Assembly (NCBI GenBank): GCA_031772625.1
Contig: CM062816.1
Location: 631,315,269 to 631,379,268, forward strand
Length of the DNA stretch: 64,000 bases
Origin: Pinus tabuliformis
Lineage: Eukaryota; Streptophyta; Pinopsida; Pinales; Pinaceae
Reading direction: 5' to 3'
The notes beneath the pieces were generated by a model, which did not search any database, was not told the DNA's origin, and was given only the letters and a program-made list of their open reading frames with translations. This document shows, piece by piece, positions 11,418 to 23,437 of the stretch; positions within the stretch are counted from its first letter, which is position 1, and each line of letters starts with the position of its first letter. The position numbers were made by a program, and so were the translations under genes.

Positions 11418-13898
11418 TTAAGGGATGATTTCCATTTTCAAAGCGCCTGCGTTTATACTAATCATTCCACTTTGTTGAGTGCAACCTGTATTTGCCAATC
11501 TGTCCGCCTCCTTGTTTGAATCTCTGAGGATATGAAATGTTTGCACCAAGGAGAAGTCCTTCAGAATTCTGTTCACTCTTGAGAGCTATTTATTTAACGG
11601 AGGGTCCTTTAACCATTTCTTGCTTATTAATGCCTTTATCAACAATTCCGAGTCCCCAAAAATTAGGATTTCTCTTTGGCTTTCTTTTCTGGCTAATTGG
11701 TAGGCTTTTAAGAGACCGAGAGCTTCAGCTTGATTGTTGGTTTTCATTCCTAGTCCCCAACTGAAATCTTCTTTTTCTCCACTCAGATAGTAGATTACCC
11801 CTCCTGCTCCTGATGTGCCTGGATTGCCTTTTGAAGCACCGTCAAAGAATATAGTGCACTTGCCCTGGGATTTCCACCACTGCTAAAATCTATCCTCAGG
11901 TTCTCGGATCTGCCATCTTTCCTTGTGGGTTGGCCGAGTGATAGTTGAAGGTCTGGTGTTCAATGAGAAACTGTCCAGCCAAGCCCTTTCCTCTATTCGA
12001 AGGGAGTTGTCATCTTTGAGTGAAGAATGATTCAGGGTTTCTAGAAGGAGTTTCTTTGCCTGTTTTGCCACTTTTTCTGCTCATATTTCATTTTGGTTGA
12101 AGATGATTTCGTTCCGGGCAAGCTAGAGCTTCCAGCATACGTATTTTGGAGCAGCAATCCATACCTTGTACCATAGAGATTTGCCAGCAATATTGTGAGG
12201 GTAACTGGCTTTCCAAGTGGAGAACATATCTGCAATCGTACAATGGGCTGAGGATCTCACATTTAATCCGAACAGAAAGATAGTCCAGGCCTTCTTGGCA
12301 TACTCACAATTAATAAACAAATGATCTGAAGTTTCCAGAGCATTTTTACATAGAACACATCGATGGGGGCCTGCTATGTTCCTCTTACACAAGTTTGCTC
12401 CTGTCAAGATTTTGTTATGGAACAGAGTCCAAAAGAAAAAAATGATCTTAGGAATGCTAAAAATGTCCCAAACCTACTTCCATACTTCTTTCGGATGAGG
12501 CGAATTCTTTTTGCTTTGCATTTGTAGGTATCCTTGCATCGATGTATACACACCTGTCTTCCCCCATGCCCAGGTGTCTTCTTCATCTCTATGAACTGGA
12601 GCGAAGTCTGTAATCGCCTTTTTAAGAGCGTGTAACTGTGGGATTAGATGCATTGGTGCCTTGGGGAAATTCCAGCGTTGCCATTCTCCTCTGTTATCCC
12701 AACCAGCGATGTCTTCGATCTTACGGATTCCTTTTGATTGTAGCCATAATCTTACCTCTGCGATTTCACTGTTTTCTTTGAGAGGAGGGTGGCCCATGAC
12801 TCTGTCTTTCCATAACAGAGTGTTTTTGCCGTTCCCAGGAATTTTGTACAGGTGAGTTTTGAAGAATTCGATACCTTTGCTGCATAACCTCCAGGCTTGC
12901 GTTCCTTTAGGGGCTTTCTCCGGAATGAAGGATCTGATTGACTGTTGTTTGAGATATTTGTATTTTAATATCTGGCTGACAGGGTGACTAGGCTCATCAA
13001 GCAATTGCCACAGTAATTTGCATCCCAGCACTACGTTTGCAAGAAGAGGGTCTCGTATTTGGAGGCCACCTTCCTCTATAGGTCTTTTCGTTGTTTCCCA
13101 ATTTATTAGGTGAAATCTATTGTCATTTCCTCGCCCTCCATTCCACAGGAAATTTCGCATAAGGCTGGAGATCTGGTCTGAGATTTGCTTTGGAGCTAGC
13201 ATCAAGGAGGCCTGAAACGTTGGCAGTGCCGAGAGGACCGATCTGATGAGCATGAGTTTGCCTCCTGTGGTTAGCCAATAACCCCCCCATCCTGTGATCT
13301 TTTTCTTAAATTTAGAGATCACCTCTTCCCACAGTTGATTCCTATTGGATCCCATTGTTATTGGGAGACCTAAGTATTTAAATTTGTCCCAATCTGCGTG
13401 TCCATTGAAGCCCAGGTCGCTGGCAATTCTGTTGATAGTCTGTTGTTCTATGTTCCACCCATAGACAACACTTTTCCTTTCATTGATTAACGCTCGAGAG
13501 ATGTTGTATAACTTTTTGAGTATGATTTTGAAGGAGTTCGCAATTCGTGGAGATGCGCCCCCAAGCAACAGTGAGTCATCAGCAAACAGCGCGTGGTTCA
13601 TTGGGTCGATTTCTTTCACAATTCTGATTCCAGGAAGGTTACCATTTTGTTTTTCCAAAATTAATTTTCTGCTCAGGGAATCTGCCATCAGTATGTAAAG
13701 AAATGGTGACAAGGGGCAGCCCTGCCTTAGTCCCCTAGTGGCTAAGAAGAAATCTATTGGTCTATCGTTTACCATTGGAGCTATCCAGATCTTTTCTAGA
13801 CATGCTTTGATTAGATTTATAAACTCTTGATTGAATCCAAAGGCTGAAAGGACCCTGTACAAAAAGGAGTGATTAACTCTATCAAAAGCATTACACAT
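11418..13898 (-). pseudogene. LINE ORF2 C-terminus: reverse transcriptase, zf-RVT and RNase H
   Basis: Continuation of ORF2 in a new frame after the internal deletion. It opens with CNAFDRVNHSFLYRVL (motif A), then TRGLRQGCPLSPFLYILM (motif B), HALFADDSLLL (motif C with the catalytic ADD) and FKYLGLPI. It stays open to 12474. Further homology runs across frame changes through a cysteine-rich zf-RVT-like block (CVLCKNALETSDHLF, near 12340). From 11881 to 11418 lies an RNase H domain with its acidic residues visible: FFDGAS, NNQAEALG, FGDSELL and NKEADRL. In-frame stops at 11883-11885 and inside the RNase H (near 11590) disable it. The fingers of the reverse transcriptase are lost with the deletion. 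Confidence 0.85.
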
Positions 13899-14985
13899 GT
13901 CCAGCTTTAAGCCACAGGCTGCGGGACTTTAGGCGCCAATACTCTTCCTCGCTTCTGAAGGAACAATATGTTTTCCTTTGTGCAATTTTTTCTTGGTCTA
14001 AATCCATAGAATGGATGTCTTTCTCTTCCAAATCAAATTGCATTTCTTCCAGCTGGGTGACAACCTCTTTCCTCTGACTGGTGGGAGTTTTCAAAGGTTT
14101 CTTTATCCACTCTTTAAGGACCTTCTTTGTATTTTTTATTTTTTTCTCCCACACATAGCTTGGGGAACCCGAGACTTCTGTACTCCATGTTGTTTGGATT
14201 GTTTCAAAGAATCCTTCTCTTTCCGCCCAGAGAGGACTGAAGCGAAAGGGGAGAGGGCCTAGATCCTCTTCATCTTTCAGACAGAGGAGGACAGGTTTGT
14301 GGTTCGAGCTAAGCTTTGGAAGAATATTATTGATGACTATTCTTTTCCCCATCATTATAGAGCTGCTGATGAGGAATCTATCCAGCCTTGCTGCGATATG
14401 TTTTTCTCTTGTTATGTTGTTGGTCCATGTGCATTTTCCTTTAACTGGCTTGAAGTCTACTAAATCCCTCTGTAATATTAGGTTCTCCACTGTGGTAAGA
14501 AAAGGATCTCTTAAGTAAGTCCCTCCTCTCTTCTCTTTAGGATCAAGAATTATATTCAGGTCGCCTCCTATAATTATGTTCCTGGGATTATTATGGTCTA
14601 GAAACTCTGAGAGTGTCTTCCAGCACTCTCTCTTTTCCTCGTAGTGAACCAGAACATACATATTAAACAAGGCTAAGTTGAGATTTCTTGCTATGTGTCG
14701 TAGTTCAGTAAATATCCAATGCTGGGTCTCGAATGATATTTCTAGAGAGAAGGAGTTTTTTGCCCAGAGTGTTCCTATTCCTCCAGTCGTGCCTCTTGCA
14801 CTGACAACCTTTCCAGAGTCGAATTTTCGTTTAGTGTTATTGGTGCTTAGAAGGATCTCCCCTTCTACTTTTGTTTCTTGGAGCATGAGGATGTTTGTGG
14901 GTTCCATTTTCAAAAGATCTTTTATGGCTTCTGCTTTTGTGGGATTCCCCAAACCCCTGCAGTTCCAAGAGGTCAGCTGCATCAT
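13896..14985 (-). pseudogene. LINE ORF2 N-terminus: apurinic-type endonuclease
   Basis: ORF2 starts MMQLTSWNCRGLGNPTKAEA at 14985. The endonuclease motifs are visible: SWNCRGLGN, MLQETKVEG, NIIIGGDLNIIL, AARLDRFLI and LSSNHKPVLL, where SSNHKP occupies the catalytic SDH position with N replacing D. The domain makes the nick that primes reverse transcription. After the connecting helix (SEEEYWRLKSRSLWLKAG) homology breaks at about 13896. The frame stops and the next LINE block recognised is already reverse-transcriptase motif A. By comparison with the LINE at 17001-23437, roughly 230-260 codons are missing here. Confidence 0.85.
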
Positions 14986-16274
14986 TTACCACTTGTAGGG
15001 GTAGGCCCTCCTCCCTTGGGGGCCCTAGGCCTGGTATTCCTCCAAAGTGTCATTTCTATGGTAGCTTGACTGCCGAGGGTTTTTTGTCTTTCTGACTCCT
15101 CTTCTCTAGTTTCCCTGTTTGTTCTTCTTCCAGCCTTTTTTGTTGGCCTTTCAAATGTTTCATTGTCTGATGAGCCCATATTCTCTGTGATTTTCTTCTT
15201 TTGTTTGATTATATCTGCATAGGAAGGGGAGGAAGTATTTCTTGGGGTAGGGATTGGGTTATTACCTGGATCTATGGTGTTGTTATTCTCCAGCTGAGGT
15301 GGATCTTCTCGCTCTGCCTCTAGAGGATCTAAAGGCGGCATGAGAATTTCAAAGGGGTTTTTGTCCCCCTCGTTGTTGTTTGTATCTTTGCTTCCAGTGT
15401 TTTGATTGCTTGCTCTTCCATTACCTACTTTATTCTCTGTCTCTTTAGCCTTATTTTTGTTGTTCTGTCTGCTGCTTGTTGGTTTCTTTGCCTGTTTCCA
15501 TTGTTCTCCCTTTTCTTTCTCTGATGCCTCCTCATTTCTCTTTTTGCAGTATCTTGCGAAGTGCCCGTACTCATGACAATGTCGGCACTTAAAGGGCAGC
15601 TGTTCGTAGTCGAGCTCTTGGATGTGTGTCCAATCCGCCACCGATAGCTTTATTGCTTCAGGTAGCCCGATTTCCAGGTCAACCTCCACATAGATCCGAG
15701 CGCAGGAGAATTGATCCTTCCTCGGTGCCTGATCTATGTATCTCCCTAGGGCATTGCCGATGGATTGAAGTGAGTTCTGACTCCAGCAATGAAGGGGAAG
15801 GTGCGGGAGGCGCACCCAGACAAGAACAGCCTTGGGCACATCTTGTGCTGGGTCGAAATCTAGAGACCATTTGTTCAAGTAGAGGCCTTAAGGGCCCATG
15901 AAGTATGGCCCATTTCTGAAGATCAGGCTTCTGTCCTCTACATTGTCAAACACGAAGACGAACAACCCGTTGCCTACAATTATTCCTTCGTTGACCAGTG
16001 GTAACCAGTTTCTTTTAACCCATTCTTCGACTGCTCTCGGGGATGGCCACAGTCCAGTAAACTAGCCAATGAGGCCTCTTTCTGCGAGTTTCAGCACTGA
16101 TCTGCAGGTTTCCTCCACAAGCAAGGTCACCCTGGGGATGCTATCCAGTTTTTTAACAAACTTTTGTTGCGGGCTTGAGGCCTGGTGTTTCCCTGCAGCA
16201 GCTACTAGAGCTTTGAAGGCTTCGAGCTCCGGAGGTAAGGGGGGAGGGGCCGCAAGGCCGCCTCCAAGCTCCAT
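14982..16274 (-). pseudogene. LINE ORF1, nucleic-acid-binding protein with CCHC knuckle
   Basis: ORF1 of the LINE, reading from the ATG at 16274 (MELGGGLAAPPPLPPEL) to TGA at 14982-14984. The N-terminal half has the plant LINE DUF4283-like region (FVFDNVEDRSLIFRNGPYFM, then LNKWSLDFDP and VLVWVRLPHLPLHCW). A single CCHC knuckle follows (CRHCHEYGHFARYC, near 15545-15590). The tail is long, polar and low in complexity, rich in N, K, E and P, and presumably disordered. Two in-frame stops, near 16062 and 15888, interrupt it, so it is not functional as it stands. In L1 elements ORF1 protein coats the RNA in the ribonucleoprotein. The stop codon overlaps the ORF2 ATG, suggesting coupled translation. 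Confidence 0.8.
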
Positions 16275-16702
16275 GGGGGAGATCTCGCGAAGGTGAGTCG
16301 ATTCAGACGGCGCGGCTAGGGTTGCAGCAGCGCCAAAAAATCAAGTATTCCTCACAAAGATGATATTCTCTCTTCCTTTAAGCTGGAGCATTTTGTATGA
16401 ATTATATTAATTATATAAATTTCACATTTCTTTATATCAAAGTATTCTCATTTTTTATTTTATTAAAATCTTGAATATTTTTACTAGTAGTGATGATAGA
16501 GACTTTAGATATTTTTTAAATTTAATTAAAAAAATGTGAAATTAAATTAAAATAAAATAGTATAAAATATTTTGATTGTGAAATGAGTTATGGTTTTTAG
16601 GTATGTGGTATTGAGAATCCATGGTATTGGCCCATGGTATTGTAACAAAGCCTATTTACAAATTAATAATATATATGGTAAAGTGGCCATAAATATGCAT
16701 GG

Positions 16703-17000
16703 TTAAAGGTCTTTTATTATTAATTGAGCCAACATTTAAATGTTACTTTATAACATGGGAATGACCCATTAAACTGTCCTCATGGGTATTAAATAGTCTA
16801 TAATAATATTTTATATAATTTTTTATTTTTCCACATCTTTAATTTTATTTCATTTTTTGAATTATAATTACTCAAATTTATATTTTTACTCATATATAAG
16901 TTTATTATTACCATTATTATTTATATTCTTATATTAATCTCTTATATATTAAATGATTAAAGGTATTTTATTAGTAATTGAGCTAACATTTAAATGTTAC
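16703..17000. repeat. 264-bp tandem duplication, first unit and start of the second
   Basis: Unit one runs from about 16703 (TTAAAGGTCTTTTATTA) to 16966. Unit two begins at 16967 with nearly the same sequence and is cut at 17000 by the LINE that follows. It resumes at 23438 and continues to about 23662. Shared landmarks are AACATTTAAATGTTAC, GGGAATGA, CCTCATGGGTATTAAATAGT and TACTCATATATAAGTTTATTA. No gene is seen in either unit. Confidence 0.9.
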
Positions 17001-17259
17001 TTTTTTTTCCACTGGAAAAATCAGTAATTTTCATTAATATTAGAAAATTACATATAGTAGATGCCTTGGCATTACTGTGTTGTTCATACAAAATTCACCT
17101 CACAAGGTGTTGTATCAGAAAGTAGTTACAAAATTGTGCTGGGTACATACATATGTCTGGCTGTTCAAGCCTAATCTCTATCACAAAAAGATCCTTTTTG
17201 TATACAAAATAGCCATAGTTCAAAACAGTTTCATCATGTCAAAATAGTCTCCATTACTG

Positions 17260-20200
17260 TCAGTTATCGGGACTGTTGTCCCTCTGTTCTCTCTGATCTA
17301 TGAATGGCCTGTGGTAAAACCGGTGCTCTTCGGTTCCATTCTGCTCCACAATTAGCCATTCGCCTCTGGGAAGTGTCGAGGCCTCTTTGGATAATTTGTC
17401 AGCAACGCTGTTATGTTCTCTGTAAATATGTAAACAAGAGAAATGATTAAATGCTGCTTTGAGAGTGAGAGCATCATGTATTATATTGCTGAGTGTGTGT
17501 GTATGACATGTAGTGGCATTATTGATCCAGTTAACGACCACCATTGAATCCCCAAAAATATTGATATTTGTGAGTTGATGCGATAAAGTAAAGCGTAATA
17601 GATTTCGGATGGCAGAAAGTTCAGCATAATTATTTGATCCGTTTCTGAATCCCATTTTTGCAAGGTAATGGTGATGTTCGTTAATATGCAGAACGAAGCC
17701 CCGTCCACACCCCGTTTGGTTTGCTGCCCCGTCAAAGAAGGCCCACAGGGTGGCTCTGTCGATGTTGGGCATGGGTTGAATGATTCTAGGCCGAGATGGA
17801 GGCGGATTGGGTAGCTCATGATAGGCAGCGATGATGGTGGCTTCAACCCGGCTCCAAGATACCGATCGATCCTCGAAGATAGCTCGATTCCGCGCAAGCC
17901 AGGTATACCATGTAGCCACGAGGGGGAGATTTAAAAGTTTTGAGCCCGGATGACTGTGAGTCCAAGCGTCCCATGCGTCCGATAGATCATTCCGAGTCCA
18001 GTTCCCAGCCATGCCCAATTGATTGCGGATGTTGGTCCAAAGGGTGTGGATAGCAAGGCAGAGTAGAAATATATGCTCTGAGTTTTCTGATGCGGCCTTA
18101 CAGAAAATGCACCAGGATGGTCCGTAGATGGATCTACGAGTAAGATAGTCACCTGTGGGGACAATACCTTTAAGGGCACACCAGAAAAAAATTCTGGAGC
18201 GAGGTGGAGCCTTAAGCTTCCAAATGGTATGCCACCACGGGTGAATCGGATCAGGTATTCTGTGGGATATGAGTGCTTTCTACCCATACTTTGGAGCGTA
18301 TATACCATGATCTGCAGGGCACCAAACAAGTTCATCCAGACCTTGTTTAATGCGAATGTGGGATTCCGATAAAGCCTCAGTAAAGTGTTGCCATTCCTAA
18401 TGCCAATGAAGTGGGAGATCCAGTTGCTGGGCCGATTTCCATGCTTGGGAGAAAATGTCAGTGTGCTGCTGATCGGCGATTTGTGCGAAATGCCTGATGT
18501 CGCGGGACTGTAGATGAGTAATAAGATCCGGATTGAGGATGTGTCTACCCCCACTGTTGATCCATGGATCCAAGCCAATCCTGCCCGTCATGCCATCATT
18601 GATTCGCCAAGCAAGATTGTCTCGTATGAGGGGAAGGGCATGTACCAACGCCTTCCAGACTGATGAACATCCCTTAGATGACCAAGTTGGTAGTCGAGCC
18701 CAATCTAGAATGTTCTGGCGCCATATATATTTGTGATAGGATACCTGTGTCCATAGGCTTTGGCTAGTAAGTAAGGTCCATCCCATCTTTGCAGCCAGTG
18801 CCATGGCGAATGCTGGGAGTTATTTGAGGCCCCATCCTCCCCATTTTTTGGGTAGAGAAATTTTCTTCCAGCTGATCCATGCAAAGATTCTCTTGTCCTG
18901 ACTCCCATTCTAGAGGTATCGATTGCACAGCTGCTGAAGTCTCCCAAGTATATTTCTCGGTATCCATGCTAGTGCCATCCAGAAGATCGGGGTAGCCTCT
19001 AGCACAGATTTAATGAGCACCAATCTGACAGCCCTAGAGAGATATCTGTAGCTCCAGCCAGTAAGTCTTTTTTCCAGTTTGGCAACCAACCATACCCAAT
19101 CAGCTATCCTTTGGCATGTAGGCTTCAGATTGAACCCCAGATATTTGAGACCTCTATCCAGAGGGTGGACAGAGTAGGAGAAGGCCTGAAGGGCCGTCCG
19201 GGACTCCTGTACAGAAATATGTGCACAAGTGATGGTAGATTTCAACTGATTTGGCAGCATACCTGTAGCTGCAGAAAATAGTTGCAGGATCTTTGAGAAG
19301 GTCTGAGAGTCTCGTACACTGCCATCAAGTGGAATGAGAACATCGTCCACAAAGAGTAGGTGTGTAAGATATCATAGGTCGGATATGCGAAGGCCCCCAA
19401 TATCTCCAGCCCACTTTGCAGAGTCCATGAGGCGGCTGAGACCTTCCATGACCAAGAGGAAGAGAAGGGGAGATAGGGGGCACCCCTGTCTCAAGCCCCT
19501 TTCAGAGTGGAAGAAAGGAGAGGCTAAGCCATTGATGAGTATATTGAAGGAAGGGGAGGTTATACAGGCCATGATCCAAGTGATGTAAGCATGGGGGAAG
19601 CCCAGGTGGATGAGGATCATTTTTATATAGAGCCAGCTGACTCGGTCGAAGGCTTTCGAGAGGTCAATTTTGAGGAGGATGGCTTTCAGATTCTTCGACC
19701 AGATGGAGTGCAATGCTTCTTGGGTGAGTCCGATGGCCTCGTGGATCTGCCTAGATTCAAGGAAAGCAAATTGTTGCGGGGCAATGGATTGGGAGAGGAT
19801 GGGTCTAAGACGGTTTTCAATGGTCTTAGATATGATTTTATAGAGGCAGTTACACAAGGATATGGGCTTGTAGTCATCAAAGGATGCCGGGGAATCAGAT
19901 TTTGGGATGAGAGCAATAAAAGTAGAATTGATGGCATGATATATAGAACCCGTAGTCCTGCTCTCCTCGACCACCCTCAGCAGGTCCTTTCCCAGAACAT
20001 CAAAGAAGGCTAAGTAAAATTCAATGGTCCATCCATCCGAGCCAGGGCTTTTGTCTTTTTTGAACCATTTCAGCACTCCTTCCAGTTCCTCTGCCGTGAC
20101 CGGGTTATTGAGAGCCTCTACATCTTCTTCATCCACGAATCTCAGGAAGTGGTTTGCCACATTTATGATATCAAGTAGGTTGGCTTCCCAGGGGCTCTTG

Positions 20201-21429
20201 TAAATATTCCTGAAATGGGTGGTGCCCAGGTGAGCGAGCTTATTAAAATTATCTGCGAAATCGCCATCCGGGGAGGGGAGCTTCCAAATAGTATTTGATA
20301 CTTTCCTGCACTTTGCAAAATTATGAAAGAACTTCGTGTTGTCATCCCCAGCTTGGATCCATATAGCCCGACTTCTTAATCTAATGGATTCCTCCCTCTC
20401 TTTGAGGATCTTTGCTTTTTGATTCTCTAAGTCAATTAGCCTGCATTTGTCTGCAGCTGTAATGAAACCCAATCCTCTATCATCGGTGAGAGAGGTTAAG
20501 TCAACTTCAATTTGAATGAGCTGTGCCGAATCACGATCCAGTTTCTCCTTTTCCCACTCAATTGATATATGCTTTATTTCAGAGAGATTCCTGTAGAACC
20601 CTTTGGCTAGGGATTCTATGTCATTGATAGGGTGGGAGATCCAGTAATCCGCTATCATCTTGACATATGATGGATCCTTCAGGCAGGTGTGATTAAATTT
20701 GAAGGGTGCCTTAGGTTTCTTGAAAGGACCCTGAATCTCCAGGTATATAGGATTGTGATCCGATAAACCCCCCGAGCCAACCCATTGTCTGAAGAGATGT
20801 AAGCGCTGTTGGAGAGTCCCCTTCATAAGAAATCTGTCTAGTCTGCGAGCAAGAGCAACATCCCCTACCTGTTTATTCCTCCATGTAGGAAGAAGTCGCT
20901 GCATAGGTATATCCAAAAAATTTGTTTGCTCCAGCAGGTTGGTCATGTAATCAGTAATGGGGTCGAATTGTGCTTCCGAGCCCCATGACTCCCTGAACCC
21001 CAGAGAGAAATTTAGATCTCCTCCAATAATAACCAGGTCTTCATTCATCATAGAGAGATGTAGTAGGTGCTGCCAGAACGATTCTCTCTGGGAGCAGGGA
21101 GAATATACATTGACAACTCTGAGATTCATGCCGAGTTCAGCAGAGAAAATGTCCAACCCAATGAACCCTGCACCCCCCCAGGTCGAGTCCATCTTAATGG
21201 AGCGAGGGTTGATACCAATGGCTAGACCTCCAGATCGTCCCACAGCATCAATGGCATGGAAGCTCCAGGCAGGGGCCAAGGCTTGCAAGGCTCGAGTTAT
21301 GTGTTCTGCTGAGCAGAGTGTCTCTTGGAGCATGATAATGTCGATAGGTTCAGATTCAATGAGCCGCTTCATGGATAGTTTCTTGGAGGAACTAGCCAAT
21401 CCTCTGCAGTTAAAGGATAGACACTTCAT
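17260..21429 (-). pseudogene. LINE ORF2: endonuclease, reverse transcriptase, zf-RVT, RNase H
   Basis: One frame of 1390 codons starts MKCLSFNCRGLASSSKKLSM at 21429 and ends at 17260. Endonuclease motifs come first (MLQETLCSAEH, LVIIGGDLNFSLG, LSDHNPIYLEI). The reverse transcriptase follows: WFKKDKSPGSDGWTIEFY, INSTFIALIPKSDSPASFDD, PISLCNCLYKIISK, LKIDLSKAFDRVSW, GLRQGCPLSPLLFLLVMEGL, a TGA at 19372-19374, then LLFVDDVLIPLDG with the catalytic VDD. A zf-RVT block carries WCIFCKAASENSEHIFLLC. The C-terminal RNase H keeps all four acidic positions (AFFDGAANQ, NNYAELSAIRN, GDSMVVVN, NSVADKLSKEA). About five in-frame stops, at 19372, near 18910 and at three further sites before 18280, and no frameshift suggest inactivation mainly by point mutation. 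Confidence 0.9.
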
Positions 21430-23161
21430 GGGGGAACACCTCTCGGGGTGTGTCCTACTCTAAGGACCCCGTCAATGGTCGATTGCCGGCCAGAGACCAC
21501 CTCTGCCCCAGCTTGCTTAATGGCCTTTGAAAGATGGGATTTTCTCCCTCTGGTATTCAATGAAACCCCCTCAGGTATAACAATGCCCAATCCCGAATGA
21601 CTGTCTGATGGCTCTTTGGCCGGGTTCCTAGACCGGAGAAAATATGAATGAGGAGGGGAGGACCCCAGGGGGGGCGGGGAGGAACGAGCCATGGGGAAGG
21701 ATGTGGATATGATGGGTTCAGTGTTGCAGATAAGTGGGGCTGATGTTAATGTGCAGTGAATCATGGAGGGTTGAGAGGTGGGTCCAATAACATGATTAAC
21801 ATCAAACGAAGAATGCAAAGAAGGGTTAAGAGAACCCGAATTCATACCCGCTTCAGCCGCCAAGCGAGCCCTGGTCTTTGGTGGCGAGGGTCACCGCAGT
21901 CCTGGATCGATCATGGGAGATGTAGTCGGAGGGGGTGGGCCCGCAGAGGGAGGGCGAGAGATGTTGGGGGATGCCGTCCTTGTGGATGCCAGGGTGCCTC
22001 TTGGACTATCATCTTCTTTCTTGTTGAGTGGGCAGTCCTTCGCAAGGTACCCCACTTTGTGGCATCGTCTGCATTGGAAGGGAACTCCTTCGTAGTCCAG
22101 CAATTGCACTCTGATACACCTCCCCACTGTAGCGTGATCTGTTCCTCAAGTCCTTCGCGGGTGTCCAGGTGGACCAGAATCCGCGCTAGTGTTCGGTTCC
22201 CAGATTCCACATATGTGCGATCGTAGTCCAGATATGTCCCCAGGGCATTTCCAACCCTAATGAAGACTTCTTCTGCCCAGAATGGTATTGGTAGTCCTGG
22301 TAGGCGAACCCAGATTAGTCCAGCTCCGAGCTGTTGCCGTTCAGGGTCAAAGAGGGGGTTCCAGCGCTTTAGGAGGACCGGGGCCATTTCAATATGCCAG
22401 TATCGGCCCAAAACTAGATTAGTTTGACTTTCCTTGGTGAATTTGAGGGAGAACCATCCTCTGGGGAGGACATGAACCACTGGTAGATCAAAAAGAACTC
22501 CGCCCCAGATCTCCTGTACCCATTTCTTGAGCCTCTGCACCGAATATGTCCTTCCCCTGACGTGCCCTACCAGCACAGTGTTCGCAATATCCATGTAATC
22601 ACCGAGTGGCCTTGATTCGTCGAATTTGATGGCGATGTCCCGAGCTGTAGCCCTAACACACTTTGCTTTCTTTTTACCAGTGCGGGGGGCCGACAGATGA
22701 TCTACCAGAGGATTTGTAATGCCATCCAGGGATGGGGGTTTTGCAGGGCGAGAACCGACAACAGGTGTCTCAAAGCATCCAGACTGACGGACTCCCGGAA
22801 AAGAGGGACGAGATGTAGGGGGAACCAGCGGCGGGGGAAGAGGCACCGTTAGGGGGGGAGGGGCCTGCAGATCAAAGGAGGGTGAGGGAGGAGTATGGGT
22901 AGCCAAAAAATGTAGGGAGCCCGGCGAGAGTGGGGGGACCTCAAATGGCGGGGATTCGGTAGGGTAAGTGCCTGCAGAGTTTGGCATGGCTAGATAAGCT
23001 TCAGGCGAGATGGAGGACGGATGCTGTCGGAGCGCTGGAACAGATGAAGATGTAGACAGAGCGAACTGAGAGCGAGAGGCGAAGCTAGGATTTCCAAAAA
23101 TAGTCTTGTCCAGCGAGGGATCCACCGAGTAATCCACCGCTTCTTGCTCCATGTCAGCCAT
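21426..23161 (-). pseudogene. LINE ORF1, DUF4283-like region and CCHC knuckle
   Basis: ORF1 opens at 23161 (MADMEQEAVDYSVDPSLDK). It has a long proline- and serine-rich N-terminal segment, then the conserved plant LINE ORF1 block: VGHVRGRTYSVQRLKKWVQE, WFSLKFTKESQTNLVL, MAPVLLKRWNPLFDP and GLIWVRLPGLPIPFW. Near 22120 the reading shifts frame, and the CCHC knuckle (CRRCHKVGYLAKDC, about 22030-22075) continues in the new frame. A TGA at 21891-21893 interrupts the tail, which then runs in the same frame to 21426. The protein would bind LINE RNA. One frameshift and one stop make this copy defective. Confidence 0.8.
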
Positions 23162-23437
23162 AACTGTCGGCGATCGAAAACGACTAGTGGAGAAACCGAT
23201 GGAGATGCTGCAGCTGTGATGATCCTGGGCTGTGACCGCGGCGATTGAAACCTAATCGAGGGAGACTTTCGAAACCTAGCCGCGACGAACCGCAGATGTT
23301 GCGCGAAAAAACCCTAACCCAATCCCTTTCGTGTGCGCTCCATCCTCCCGTCTCAACTTTCAAATCAGTGATTTTTCATTTTGCAAAAATCGCAATTTAA
23401 TCGCGATTTTTACGAAAAAATCACGATCTGATGTCAT

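Larger units (their letters stand above)
11308..16405 (-). mobile_element. L1-type LINE with RNase H, internally deleted
   Basis: A non-LTR retrotransposon lies on the minus strand: a 5' leader, ORF1 with a zinc knuckle, ORF2 with apurinic-type endonuclease, reverse transcriptase, zf-RVT-like region and RNase H, and a 3' end marked by a T-run on the plus strand at about 11308-11322 (the poly-A tail). The 13-mer ATTAATTATATAA occurs just outside both ends (11295-11307 and 16406-16418) and is a candidate target duplication. That string is AT-rich, so the 5' boundary is only probable. ORF1 and ORF2 overlap as ATGA. The body is about 5.1 kb, shorter than the neighbouring 6.4-kb LINE partly because of an internal deletion in ORF2. 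Confidence 0.85.
17001..23437 (-). mobile_element. Near full-length L1-type LINE with RNase H
   Basis: Both ends can be set. The 12-mer TTTAAATGTTAC flanks the element (16989-17000 and 23438-23449), and the interrupted host sequence is an almost perfect copy of the adjacent tandem unit, so the empty site can be read directly. A T-run at 17001-17008 is the short poly-A tail. On the minus strand a GC-richer 5' leader (about 23437-23162) precedes ORF1 (23161-21426), ORF2 (21429-17260) and a ~260-bp 3' UTR. The ORF1 stop and ORF2 start overlap as ATGA. ORF2 keeps one frame throughout, and only nonsense changes break it. Confidence 0.95.
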
